Origin: Promethearchaeota archaeon Loki_b31
GTDB taxonomy: Archaea; Asgardarchaeota; Lokiarchaeia; Sigyniarchaeales; SOKP01
Reading direction: 5' to 3'
DNA: 38,318 nucleotides
Assembly (NCBI GenBank): GCA_005222975.1
Contig: NJBI01000034.1
Span: forward strand, 1 to 38,318
Under the pieces are notes generated by a model that ran no database searches, was not told where the DNA came from, and was given only the letters and a program-made list of their open reading frames with translations. The position numbers were made by a program, and so were the translations under genes. Every line of letters begins with the position of its first letter. Positions within the stretch are counted from its first letter, which is position 1. This document shows, one piece after another, positions 16,375 to 24,707 of this stretch.

Positions 16375-16596
16375 TCACATTAAATTAGTAACGACCACGA
16401 TAATAAAAGGAATTAAACATAATAAACAAATAAAAGCAATAAAACTATTTCTCCACTTCAAATCGTTAGGATTAAGAATTGCATTGCAGCTTTCACAATA
16501 TTTCTGATTTGGGTCAATTATTTCACTATCACAGTTATAACATCGTGTTAGCGCATTATTCTTTTTAATAGTAGAATTGTGTTTAGACCTAGACAT
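16375..16596 (-). CDS. Small zinc-ribbon membrane protein
   Basis: 73-residue protein with an N-terminal zinc ribbon (CYNCDSEIIDPNQKYCESC, about residues 19-37) and a single C-terminal hydrophobic segment (SFIAFICLLCLIPFIIVVVT, about 51-70), so it is probably tail-anchored with the ribbon in the cytoplasm. Function unknown. It converges on the preceding gene with a 9-bp gap. Confidence 0.75.
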   Translation of the reverse strand: MSRSKHNSTIKKNNALTRCYNCDSEIIDPNQKYCESCNAILNPNDLKWRNSFIAFICLLCLIPFIIVVVTNLM

Positions 16597-16724
16597 TAGA
16601 ATTCAAAGACTTATATAATTTAATAGAATTAAAAAAATGCTGTAAACTATATATTATATAATTCTCAATTTAAATAAAATTATAAAATCATTGTTTAATT
16701 GGTGAATAATCGATTTCTGGTTAT

Positions 16725-17526
16725 ATAGGCAAAAGAATTAGATTAGAACGAATTTTTAATAGGGAAACAAATAAGACGATTATAGTTCCTATGGACCATG
16801 GATTAGCTGTAGGTCCTATTAAAGGAATTAAAAGAAGTTTAGGAGAAATGGTAAACAAAATAGCTTTAGGGGGCGCAAATGCCGTTTTAGGGCATGTAGG
16901 GATTCCATTATACGCCCATAGAGGATATGGTCCAGATATCGGCTTAATTTTACATTTATCTGGTTCAACCTCTCTAAGTCCCAAGTCAAATTATAAAGTT
17001 TTAGTAAATAATTTATTAGACGCAGTAAAATTAGGAGCCGATGGTGTATCTTTGCATATTAATATTGGAACAAAGGCAGATCCAGAAATGCTAGAAATTC
17101 TAGGAGTAGTTTCATGTGAATGCCGAGAGTTTGGAATGCCCCTTTTGGCTATGATGTATCCTAGAGGGGAAAATATCGAAAACGAACACGATGTTGAGGT
17201 CGTTAAAATAGCAGTAAGAGTCGCTGCGGAACTAGGAGCAGATGTTGTGAAAACTAATTGGACAGGAGACCCTGATTCTTTTAGTGAAGTAGTTGAGGGG
17301 TGCATGGCACCAGTAATTATCGCGGGAGGGGGTTAAGGCGGGGATTAAAGAACTTTTGGAAATAACTAAGCAATCTATAGATGTTGGAGGCGCTGGAGTT
17401 GCCTATGGAAGAAATGTATTTCAAGCGGATAATCCTACAAAAGTTGTGAAAGCGCTTTATCTAATTGTTCACAAAAATTATGAAGTAGAACAAGCCATTA
17501 CAGAAACAAACATAAAAGGTCTATAA
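16725..17526 (+). pseudogene. Frameshifted DhnA-type class I aldolase (ADH synthase-like)
   Basis: Two adjacent frames together encode a full-length DhnA/FbaB-family TIM-barrel aldolase. The first contains [24 protein letters not shown] and the Schiff-base region [10 protein letters not shown], and ends in PVIIAGGG then a stop at 17334-17336. The remainder (KELLEITKQSIDVGGAGVAYGRNVFQ) continues one base out of frame from about 17332 to the stop at 17524-17526. The slip is at a run of five G (17328-17332); losing one G restores the frame. Family members in archaea make 2-amino-3,7-dideoxyheptulosonate for aromatic amino acids. No ATG, GTG or TTG lies in frame before the conserved [10 protein letters not shown]; the family start would fall near TATATA at 16722-16727. 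It is either decaying, or has sequencing indels. Confidence 0.8.
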
Positions 17527-17565
17527 AGCGCAAATTTATTAAATCAATAATAGTATTTATAAGAA

Positions 17566-17934
17566 ATGAGACCCATAATCGAAAAAACTAAAGAGATTGG
17601 TAAGATTAAGATTTATTTATCGCTTTTTAAATTGCAAAAAAGTTATCTCTTGCTTATCTCTGATCAGGAAAACAGAGGTATCGGAAATGTAACTTTAGGA
17701 AGCCCATCAACAATTGAAGGAATGAAGGCCTCATCAGTTACACATCAGCTATTCGGAGTCCAAAGAAAATTATTAAGTAAAATTATTGTTGAAAAGACAT
17801 CTTCTTATCTTAATGCCCCAGTATTATTATTATTGTTTTTAAAATCAGTAGAAAACGAAAGTGAGATCGTAAAAACGCTGATCTTATTTTTAAATGCAGC
17901 GTTAAATGAAATCTCTAACAATACTGATAAATAA
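17566..17934 (+). CDS. Proteasome assembly chaperone PAC3/PAC4-like protein
   Basis: 122-residue protein with a repeated strand pattern (KIYLSLFKLQKSYLLLISDQ, GIGNVTLGSPS) and a central helix (QRKLLSKIIVEKTSSYL) followed by a strand (APVLLLLFLK) and a C-terminal helix. By eye this order and several positions (SS/T turn before the helix, strand VLLLLFL) fit the PAC3/PAC4 family of proteasome assembly chaperones. This is a fold-level resemblance, not a firm assignment. ATG start; it is 39 bp after the frameshifted aldolase. Confidence 0.5.
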   Translation: MRPIIEKTKEIGKIKIYLSLFKLQKSYLLLISDQENRGIGNVTLGSPSTIEGMKASSVTHQLFGVQRKLLSKIIVEKTSSYLNAPVLLLLFLKSVENESEIVKTLILFLNAALNEISNNTDK

Positions 17935-17974
17935 TTTAAGAGGTTGAAATAAAGCCTATTTTGAAGAGAAAAAA

Positions 17975-18140
17975 TGCAGAGAAGGGGATTTGAACCCCTG
18001 TAGACCTATGTCAATGGATCTTGAGTGTGGTTCAAAAACGCAAAAGATTACGGTTTTTGAAAATGTCCATCACCGGTTGCCGCTTTATTATTCCTTATTT
18101 AGAAATAATTCTTGCTTTGACCTGGCTTGGTTATCTCTGC
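17975..18140 (-). tRNA. tRNA-Leu(CAA) with two apparent introns
   Basis: Read on the minus strand, the acceptor arms are GCAGAGA (18140-18134) and TCTCTGC, with discriminator A at 17975. The T arm is AGGGG-TTCAAAT-CCCCT. The anticodon stem ATGGA/TCCAT (18066-18070 and 18014-18018) closes a loop CTCAAGA with anticodon CAA once a 40-nt insert at 18025-18064 is removed; that insert has a perfect 9-bp hairpin (TTCAAAAAC/GTTTTTGAA). A second insert of about 41 nt lies in the D loop at about 18075-18115. The rest is 85 nt with a Leu-type variable arm. No CCA is encoded. Exact intron edges are approximate. Confidence 0.85.
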
Positions 18141-18226
18141 TCTATTTTAATTCTTTATTATCTCTTATATATTTTGTAATAATAAGTATAAATTAATAAT
18201 TTTTTAAAGATGAGGTGATATTCGCA

Positions 18227-18454
18227 TTAAGTCATAAAGAACATAAATACAAAAAGGACCGCCATCATCCCGAACATAAAAATCATTTGAATTCTTCCTT
18301 TTTTCTTTTTCTTTTTTTCATGGGTGAAGTAATTATCTCGACAAGTTTGACTGCAAAACTGTTTATCCGTTGGCATTGCCTTTCCGCATATTGGGCAATG
18401 ACCATGTGGCCCCCATTTCTTTTTAATTTGGTCTTTCCATGAAGCTTGAGACAT
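18227..18454 (-). CDS. DUF2116-like zinc-ribbon membrane protein
   Basis: About 75 residues from the ATG at 18454 (the MSQASWK start); an upstream ATG at 18508 would add 18 residues that look unrelated. The zinc ribbon is CPICGKAMPTDKQFCSQTC, followed by a Lys run and a C-terminal hydrophobic segment (MIFMFGMMAVLFVFMFFM). This matches small archaeal zinc-ribbon tail-anchored proteins (DUF2116-type). Function unknown. Confidence 0.8.
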   Translation of the reverse strand: MSQASWKDQIKKKWGPHGHCPICGKAMPTDKQFCSQTCRDNYFTHEKKKKKKGRIQMIFMFGMMAVLFVFMFFMT

Positions 18455-18535
18455 TTTTATTTCATCTATATATTGACTGTTTAGAACTATGTTAGTAAAA
18501 TGTTGCAAATTAAAATAATTTATTATAAAAAAATC

Positions 18536-19243
18536 TTAGTTTGATATAGTAGTACCAATAATCTCTTTTTCATTATCCCAAAATTTTTTAAATTGAATTA
18601 ACTTTTTTCCTGAAATTACCATTATTGTAATTTTACTTCTTTTTAATATTTGTAAAGAAACTGCATCAAAAATCCTATACTCTCCCGCAGCTGCTTGCTT
18701 ATCTCCTGATGAATGTAAAATTATATCTCGTAATTTATCATAAGAAAGATTTTTAATCAATTTTGCATCTTTAAAGAGTTTTGGATCTTTATCAAATATA
18801 CCTTCTACATCTGTGAGGATTATTAACTTGTTTGCATTTATATATTCTGCAACTTCGATAGCTACGGAAGTTGTCGATTGACCCAGTTGTAAACCACCCA
18901 TTACTACAATTTTATGAGTTAGAATCGCAATTGATAACTCTTCAATTGATTTTGGTACTTGGGGGTAAGCAAATTCTTTCAAATTGGAAATAATTAATCG
19001 AGAATTTATACGCGAAATATCAATTCCAATCAAATCACATAAAGCTTCATTCTGAGTAAAATCTCTTATAACATCAATGTATTCCCTCGCTATTATTCCT
19101 CCTCCACATACAATAACAATGGAATCGTATTCTTTATCATTTTTAACTATATTACAAAATTCAGTAATTCTTTTAGAATTTATCGTTTTCCCTTCAGAAA
19201 ATAAAAGAGAACCCCCAATCTTTATCACAATATTCTTATTCAT
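18536..19243 (-). CDS. pyrH: Uridylate kinase (UMP kinase)
   Basis: 235-residue amino-acid-kinase-family protein that phosphorylates UMP to UDP. Motifs: VIKIGGSLL (N-terminal Gly loop), VIVCGGGIIAREYI, ALCDLIGIDISRINSRLII (UMP-binding helix typical of archaeal UMP kinase), VVMGGLQLGQSTTSVA and LTDVEGIFDKDP (ATP site). The usual TD of the GxTTDxVA motif reads TT here. The pattern fits archaeal PyrH rather than isopentenyl phosphate kinase or MfnE. It faces pantoate kinase across 75 bp. Confidence 0.85.
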   Translation of the reverse strand: MNKNIVIKIGGSLLFSEGKTINSKRITEFCNIVKNDKEYDSIVIVCGGGIIAREYIDVIRDFTQNEALCDLIGIDISRINSRLIISNLKEFAYPQVPKSIEELSIAILTHKIVVMGGLQLGQSTTSVAIEVAEYINANKLIILTDVEGIFDKDPKLFKDAKLIKNLSYDKLRDIILHSSGDKQAAAGEYRIFDAVSLQILKRSKITIMVISGKKLIQFKKFWDNEKEIIGTTISN

Positions 19244-19318
19244 AATAAAATATAATTGATTTTTATTTTTTAATAATATATATATAATTGAATTGATAAA
19301 TTTGATTATTCAAGGAAC

Positions 19319-20272
19319 ATGGCTAATACGACAAATAAAATTACAGTTGAAGTTCCACATCGTATTTCTGGCTTTTTTGAGATTGTAGATAAAAAAAATG
19401 GCAATATAATTAACAACCCTGAACAAATTGGTTCTCGAGGAGCCGGATTTAACGTAAGTGGGAAAGGAAGAACAGATTTATCATTTGAAAACTTAGAAAA
19501 GGGTAAAGAAAGTTGTTGTACAATTTATATTAATGAAGAAAAGTTTGATAAAAAAGCAGAAACAACATGTTTTATCTTTGATTATGTTAAAAAATTGATA
19601 AAAGTTCCCGTTAAAGTTAAAATTGAACATTTTTTCGATTTACCCGTTGGATGCGGATATGGCGCAAGTGGTTCAGGTGCATTAGGAACGATTTTTGGGT
19701 TGAACAAACTATTTAATCTACACTTAGACGATTTAGAAAACGGAAAGATTGCCCATATTGCAGAAGTTGTAAAAAAAACAGGATTAGGAACCGTTTGTGG
19801 TCAATTAGGAAGAGGTCTATGTATATTAAAGGAACCGGGTTATCCTTGCACCTATGAGCGCTTAAAAAGTCCTAATGATCTTTTAGTGATTTGTGGTTCT
19901 TTTGGAACGATACTTACAAAATCAATCTTATCAGATGCAAGTTTGAGTTCAAAAATAAAACGAGCTGGTAAGATTGCCTTAAATAAATTAATGTTAGAGC
20001 CTAATTATAGAAATTTTATTAAGGTTTCATTTCAATTTGTAGAAGAGTCAGAGATATTGAATATTTTACATTTAGATAGAATTAGGGAATTATTAAATGA
20101 TTTACATAAATTAAATATCATAGGTGCCAGTATGAATCAATTAGGACGCTCAATTTATATATTTTGCAAAAAAGGAAAAGAAAACGAGGTTCTTGAAGTT
20201 TTAAATACATATAAACCAGAAATATTAATATTTAAATTAACTATTAATAACAGAAATACAATCTCTTTTTAA
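19319..20272 (+). CDS. Pantoate kinase (GHMP kinase)
   Basis: 317-residue GHMP-type kinase that phosphorylates pantoate in the archaeal coenzyme A route (pantoate kinase plus phosphopantothenate synthetase in place of PanC/PanK). Typical features: HRISGFFEIVD near the N-terminus, GSRGAGFNVS, the ATP-binding GCGYGASGSGALG near residue 117-129, and the late GASMNQLGRSIYIF motif. Archaeal pantoate kinases are about 280-310 residues. ATG start with an AAGGA site 3-8 nt upstream. Confidence 0.88.
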   Translation: MANTTNKITVEVPHRISGFFEIVDKKNGNIINNPEQIGSRGAGFNVSGKGRTDLSFENLEKGKESCCTIYINEEKFDKKAETTCFIFDYVKKLIKVPVKVKIEHFFDLPVGCGYGASGSGALGTIFGLNKLFNLHLDDLENGKIAHIAEVVKKTGLGTVCGQLGRGLCILKEPGYPCTYERLKSPNDLLVICGSFGTILTKSILSDASLSSKIKRAGKIALNKLMLEPNYRNFIKVSFQFVEESEILNILHLDRIRELLNDLHKLNIIGASMNQLGRSIYIFCKKGKENEVLEVLNTYKPEILIFKLTINNRNTISF

Positions 20273-20277
20273 AACAA

Positions 20278-21102
20278 TTAATTTTTATTTTTTGCAGAAT
20301 TTAATGATTTTGATTTTATTGTAGCTGATTCTACTGCTCTAATCATGGTTGCTCTCAATTTAGCTGATTCAATTTCATGTATTGCAGTGATCGTCGTTCC
20401 TCCAGGAGTGGCTACCATATCTTTCAGTTCCCCGGGGTGTTTACTTGTTTCTAATAATAATTTTGCAGAACCTAAAACAGTTTGAGCAGCTAATTTTAGA
20501 GATACGGCTCTAGGTAAGCCCATTTTCACGCCACCATCAGCTAGTGCTTCAATAATAATAAAAATATAAGCGGGACCGCTTCCAGATAGTCCTGTAACCG
20601 CATCTAAATGAGTTTCATCTAATTCTACTACTATACCAACAGCATTAAAAAGTTTTTTAACAAAGTCTATTTGGTATTCTTTGATGTTTTCGTTGTATGC
20701 TATTGCCGTTGCTGCAGCACCTATAAGTGCTGGAGTGTTTGTCATAATTCTTATTAATCCTATTGGATTATTAATAAATTTATTAATGTGAGTAAGAGAA
20801 ATTCCCGCTGCTATAGAAATAATTGTTTGTTGTTCTGTAATTATTGGCCCAATTTCACGCAAAACGGTATCTATTACTTGAGGAATAACAGCAATTAAAA
20901 CATATTTGGATGAGCACACTAAATCCGCATTACTTTCAGCAATCTCAACATTAAATTCCTTAGAGCGTATATTTCTTTTGTCTTCATCTATATCAAAAAT
21001 AATAATTTCATTTTTATCAAGAGTATTCGTAGAAATTAATCTCTTTAATAAGGCAGAACCGATTTTTCCAATACCGATAATTCCTAATTCTTTATTGTAC
21101 AT
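20278..21102 (-). CDS. proC: Pyrroline-5-carboxylate reductase
   Basis: 274-residue enzyme for the last step of proline synthesis (P5C to proline, NAD(P)H). The N-terminal Rossmann fold has GIIGIGKIGSALLKRL; the middle has AAGISLTHINKF and MTNTPALIGAAATAI; the dimerisation domain has VTGLSGSGPAYIFIIIEALA and the conserved VATPGGTTITAIHEIE. Complete length. It converges on the pantoate kinase gene with a 5-bp gap. Confidence 0.96.
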   Translation of the reverse strand: MYNKELGIIGIGKIGSALLKRLISTNTLDKNEIIIFDIDEDKRNIRSKEFNVEIAESNADLVCSSKYVLIAVIPQVIDTVLREIGPIITEQQTIISIAAGISLTHINKFINNPIGLIRIMTNTPALIGAAATAIAYNENIKEYQIDFVKKLFNAVGIVVELDETHLDAVTGLSGSGPAYIFIIIEALADGGVKMGLPRAVSLKLAAQTVLGSAKLLLETSKHPGELKDMVATPGGTTITAIHEIESAKLRATMIRAVESATIKSKSLNSAKNKN

Positions 21103-21188
21103 AAATTTAGTTTATTAATGTAACCAAAATAATATTATTAAATAGAACGATTATTTAAAAAATTTAAAAGGCGTTTCTCAGATAATAT

Positions 21189-21713
21189 TCAATTAAATAC
21201 GTCATTAAGATTATTTGCTATAAATTCAGAGGATCTAATTCCGAAATCGTTCCATAAATTAATTTCTAAAATAATTTTATCTTTCACTTTATTAATTTGA
21301 TGAAACTTATTATATTGAAAAAATTGAATCCCTTTTTTATATTTATGAGGTAATTCTACAAAAATAGAAGCAATTCCTTTTTTTTTTTGAATGGTTAAGT
21401 AGTTTATTAATATTTTTTTTCCAATATGGTTTTTCCTGAAATTTGGATTTACATATATTAAATAGAGATTCGTTTTAGGCACAATTTTTTCTAATGAATC
21501 AACCTTGTGATTTTTTTCTTCCGCAACTAAAATTCCCACTAAAAGTTTCTTATAATATGCCGTTAATGTAAAATATTTGCGATTTAAAAAATTGATTTTA
21601 AAATCTTCAATTAGTTGTAAAAATTCTTTAGCACACAGATTCAAGTCAATTAAATCTTCTTTATTTGCTTCTTTTATACTGATATCTGAATCGTCTATTT
21701 GAAATTCTCTCAT
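21189..21713 (-). CDS. GNAT-family N-acetyltransferase
   Basis: 174-residue GNAT acetyltransferase. The acetyl-CoA site (motif A) is seen in LYLIYVNPNFRKNHIGKKIL, where RKNHIGKK takes the place of the usual R/Q-x-x-G-x-G/A, and motif B follows (KGIQFFQYNKFHQI). The substrate is unknown. It starts 8 bp downstream of mfnB on the same strand, so the two are probably co-transcribed, but a shared pathway is not shown. Confidence 0.8.
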   Translation of the reverse strand: MREFQIDDSDISIKEANKEDLIDLNLCAKEFLQLIEDFKINFLNRKYFTLTAYYKKLLVGILVAEEKNHKVDSLEKIVPKTNLYLIYVNPNFRKNHIGKKILINYLTIQKKKGIASIFVELPHKYKKGIQFFQYNKFHQINKVKDKIILEINLWNDFGIRSSEFIANNLNDVFN

Positions 21714-21720
21714 AAACGGC

Positions 21721-22461
21721 TTAATTGTATAATTCCGATTTTAATTCTTCAATAAGATAACCTTTAATCATTCCATGATTTCTGTCATATCCTTCACAAA
21801 CCACGCTCCTAACGCCAATTAAATCGGGTGAGATCTCTTTTATTTTAGGGATTGAATCTTTCAATAAGTTTCCAGCAAGAGCAACTTCAAGGTTTAACTC
21901 TTTTGATTTATCTCTAAACTGTTTTAATTGTTTAACATTTAAAAAATCGAACAAATTTTTTCCATCTTTGATGTATGTATCAAGCATTGCAATATCAGAA
22001 CCAGATTTTTCTGCGATAGTGGGGATGGATAAAAAATCTGGTGATGAATTCATCCGTATTCTATCAGCATAACCCGCTACGACGATCTTTATATCCATAT
22101 CATAATCTTTTACAGCTTTTACAACTTTAGTCATTAAATTAATGCCTTCTTTTTCGGTATTTGGACCTTTAAGCCCCACTTTAATAATATCTGCCCCCGA
22201 TACTGCAGCACCTAGAGCAGCTAACGAAGCTGAACCAGGTAAATTAGGAAAATCTCCAATAGTTGCGCTCAATAATTGAGAGCTATTAGGAGGAATTAGG
22301 CTTTTCATTTTTTTTATAATCCAAGGAAAATTTGCTCCAAGAGAACCTTCGCTTGGATTTTTGCAATCGATATAATTCACATCTTTATATTGAACTATAA
22401 CCTTTGCTTCCTCAATATCTTTAGGGCTTATCAACAATTTGATTCTTTTTTGCATAATCAC
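21721..22461 (-). CDS. mfnB: (5-formylfuran-3-yl)methyl phosphate synthase
   Basis: 246-residue TIM-barrel enzyme that condenses two glyceraldehyde-3-phosphate molecules to the furan precursor of methanofuran. Seen: KLLISPKDIEEA, the YIDCKNPSEGSLGANFPW segment with the family Lys, SATIGDFPNLPGSASLAALG, IIKVGLKGP with a second conserved Lys, VAGYADRIRM and the late LIGVRSVVCEGYDR. Methanofuran carries C1 units in the archaeal Wood-Ljungdahl pathway, so its presence implies that branch. ATG at 22461; an in-frame ATG two codons later could also serve. Confidence 0.93.
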   Translation of the reverse strand: MIMQKRIKLLISPKDIEEAKVIVQYKDVNYIDCKNPSEGSLGANFPWIIKKMKSLIPPNSSQLLSATIGDFPNLPGSASLAALGAAVSGADIIKVGLKGPNTEKEGINLMTKVVKAVKDYDMDIKIVVAGYADRIRMNSSPDFLSIPTIAEKSGSDIAMLDTYIKDGKNLFDFLNVKQLKQFRDKSKELNLEVALAGNLLKDSIPKIKEISPDLIGVRSVVCEGYDRNHGMIKGYLIEELKSELYN

Positions 22462-22801
22462 TCAAATTTAAATGTAATTTTGAATGGAACGATTAGAATT
22501 TACTTATTTAATAAATAAATGCGTTTAATAATAGATCTTTTATATTATCAAGCTAAAATATTTTTTTATTTTTAGATATTTGGAATTAAATTAAAACATA
22601 TAAAGAACAAATGATATAAAAATTTAAATTCTTAAGTTCATAAGTTATTCTTTTTTTTAATAATTTTATTCTTTTTTCTTTAAGCTTTCATTCGACATAA
22701 TTCTATTTTATTAACGTATTAAATTCTACATAAAGGCTGCTTCCATTGTAGTATTACTGTTTCATATTACGGAAATAGGTGTCTTTATATTTCTTTCACG
22801 A

Positions 22802-22890
22802 TGTATACACTAACTATTATAATTAACTAAAAACAATTGCCTCAGTAAAAACACTTTATTTCGCTAAATTTAAATAATTGTATACACTAA
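22802..22890 (+). repeat. Paired 12-bp direct repeat upstream of transposase
   Basis: TGTATACACTAA occurs exactly twice, at 22802-22813 and 22879-22890, 77 bp apart, inside the left end of the insertion sequence; the second copy ends 10 bp before the transposase ATG. The GTATAC core is palindromic. It may be a transposase or regulator binding site. Confidence 0.6.
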
Positions 22891-22900
22891 TATATATTAT

Positions 22901-24553
22901 ATGGTTCATTTAGTAAAAAAAAGAATTAAAGGCAATATATATCTTTATCTCGAGGAGACTGCTCGGATCAATGGGAAACCAACACGTGTTTGGCAAAAAT
23001 ATTTAGGTCCTGAAGCAAAAATGAAGGAACAGACGGAATTCCAATTAAAACCGGAATTCACGGTTGCAACTCTCGATTTTGGATTTCCACTAGTTCTAAT
23101 CCAACTCATAAAACAACTCGAACTTATCGAAATAATCAACGATTGCACGGGAAAACGAGAACAAGGGTTATCTATTGGACACTACATCGCGTTGGCGGTC
23201 ATAAATCGCTGTGTAAAGCCCACTTCTAAGGCGAAAATCCGCCGCTGGTTTGAAAATACGGTACTTTTCAAGGAATTCCCGCCCATTGAGACTTATTTAG
23301 ATTCGATGGCGTATACTAACCATTTCAAATATTTAACACCGGACGTCATTGATAAGATCGAAACACGAATCCATTTAAAACTTTTAAAAGATTTTGGGGT
23401 GGACATGAAGACTTTGTTCTACGATCCTACCAATTTCTTCACGTACATCAATCCTAAGCCCGGTATGAAACTTCCCAGGCACGGTCATTCTAAAGAAGGG
23501 CGAAATACGCTCAATCTTGTCGGGCTGACGCTTTTTTGTACTAAAGATGGTGCTTTACCCGTGATGCACGAGGTTTATCCTGGAAACGTTCAGGACGCCC
23601 GACTATTTCGTGAAGAAATATCTCGATTACTTGAAAGACTTAAACGCATTGGTGTGAACGCTCAGGAATTGTGCTTGGTGTTTGACAAGGGAAATATCTC
23701 TGAAGATGCGTTTGAGCAAATAAACAAATCTGGCATTCGCTTTGTTGCGTCAATCCGTCCCAGCACGCAAAAAGACCTCGTTGCTTTAACGCCTATAGAT
23801 TTCACGTTGGAAGAATTACCTAACGGAAAGGAAGTAGGCGTGCTTGAGTACGATCGCACGATTTACGGTCCAAACGACAGGCTCCTTGTAGTGTATAACC
23901 CGCGGCGGAGGGAATGGCAAGAAAAAAACCTTAAAGCGAAGCTTGAGAAACGCATTTCCGACGTTAACACCTTTTTTAAAGAGCGGCTAAACGTTAAGAA
24001 ATGGAGAGACCTGAATGCTGTTGAAAAAAAGATTCGGAATATTATTAAGACTAAGAAATACCTCAATTTGCTTAATTATTCGGTTTCTGGTACACACGCT
24101 AATGTTAAATACTCGATTAAAATAAACAAAAAAGCCTTAAACGCCCATTTAGATACTCTTGGTAAGAGTTTTCTTCTTTCGAATCATCCTGACATGATGC
24201 CTCTCGAAATAGTTTGGCTATATCGGCAGCAATACACAGTGGAGCGGGCGTTTAAGTATATAAAAACACCATCCATGCTCTCTGTCAAGCCCATGTTCCA
24301 TCGAACGGACGATAGTATAAGAGGTCATTTATTCACTTGCGTTCTTGGCCTATTACTCTTGACTCTTCTAGCTCGAAAGGTTCAGAACGAATTCAAGAAA
24401 ATAAGCCTTCCGAAAATTGTAGAAACACTCTCAGAACTCGAATTAGCCGTAATAAAGTACGAGGGATCCAAGCAAACTATTAAAAAAATTGTCGATGTAT
24501 CAAAAGAAGCAGAAGAATTGTCCAAATTTTTGGAGCTCGAAGCTTACATCTAA
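22901..24553 (+). CDS. IS1634-family DDE transposase
   Basis: 550-residue transposase with the DDE triad in LFYDPTNFFTYI (first Asp), LCLVFDKGNISEDAF (second Asp) and QQYTVERAFKYIKTPSML (Glu, with the YREK-like region of the IS4 superfamily). The N-terminus has the IS1634-type VHLVKKRIKGNIYLYLEE and RVWQKYLG. The frame is intact, so the element may still be active. Its codons are visibly richer in G and C than neighbouring genes (for example GAGCGG, CGGCGG), consistent with acquisition from elsewhere. Confidence 0.93.
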   Translation: MVHLVKKRIKGNIYLYLEETARINGKPTRVWQKYLGPEAKMKEQTEFQLKPEFTVATLDFGFPLVLIQLIKQLELIEIINDCTGKREQGLSIGHYIALAVINRCVKPTSKAKIRRWFENTVLFKEFPPIETYLDSMAYTNHFKYLTPDVIDKIETRIHLKLLKDFGVDMKTLFYDPTNFFTYINPKPGMKLPRHGHSKEGRNTLNLVGLTLFCTKDGALPVMHEVYPGNVQDARLFREEISRLLERLKRIGVNAQELCLVFDKGNISEDAFEQINKSGIRFVASIRPSTQKDLVALTPIDFTLEELPNGKEVGVLEYDRTIYGPNDRLLVVYNPRRREWQEKNLKAKLEKRISDVNTFFKERLNVKKWRDLNAVEKKIRNIIKTKKYLNLLNYSVSGTHANVKYSIKINKKALNAHLDTLGKSFLLSNHPDMMPLEIVWLYRQQYTVERAFKYIKTPSMLSVKPMFHRTDDSIRGHLFTCVLGLLLLTLLARKVQNEFKKISLPKIVETLSELELAVIKYEGSKQTIKKIVDVSKEAEELSKFLELEAYI

Positions 24554-24707
24554 ATTAGATTTTTGTACCCCCTAACTTTTTTGTCACTCCTTTAAAGGAT
24601 GACATCTTTTATAGCTACAGAGAGAAAAAGTTATGAAGAAGTAATAACTTATAAACTCAAGAAATTAAATAATTATTATTAAATATCAAAAAAATCATGA
24701 ATTTATT

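Larger units (their letters stand above)
22631..24661 (+). mobile_element. IS1634-type insertion sequence, 2,031 bp
   Basis: The element holds one transposase gene and is bounded by 23-bp imperfect inverted repeats: left CTTAAGTTCATAAGTTATTC.. (22631-22653) and right, read on the minus strand, CTTGAGTTTATAAGTTATTA.. (24661-24639), matching at 19 of 23 positions. Both ends are flanked by AAATT (22626-22630 and 24662-24666), a 5-bp target duplication expected for this family. The AT-rich setting makes short matches easier by chance. Length is slightly above the usual 1.5-2.0 kb of the family. Confidence 0.7.

Noticed and set aside
17990..18196. 68-codon plus-strand frame
   Set aside because: Lies across the antisense of tRNA-Leu(CAA) and has no protein character.
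18536..19243. Assignment as isopentenyl phosphate kinase or MfnE
   Set aside because: The ALCDLIGIDISRINSRL helix and AREYI motif follow archaeal UMP kinase; no IPK-type His motif is present.
24554..24640. Right end of the IS near the TTTTGTACCCCC stretch just after the transposase
   Set aside because: No inverted partner at the left; the pair 22631-22653 / 24639-24661 with flanking AAATT is far better.
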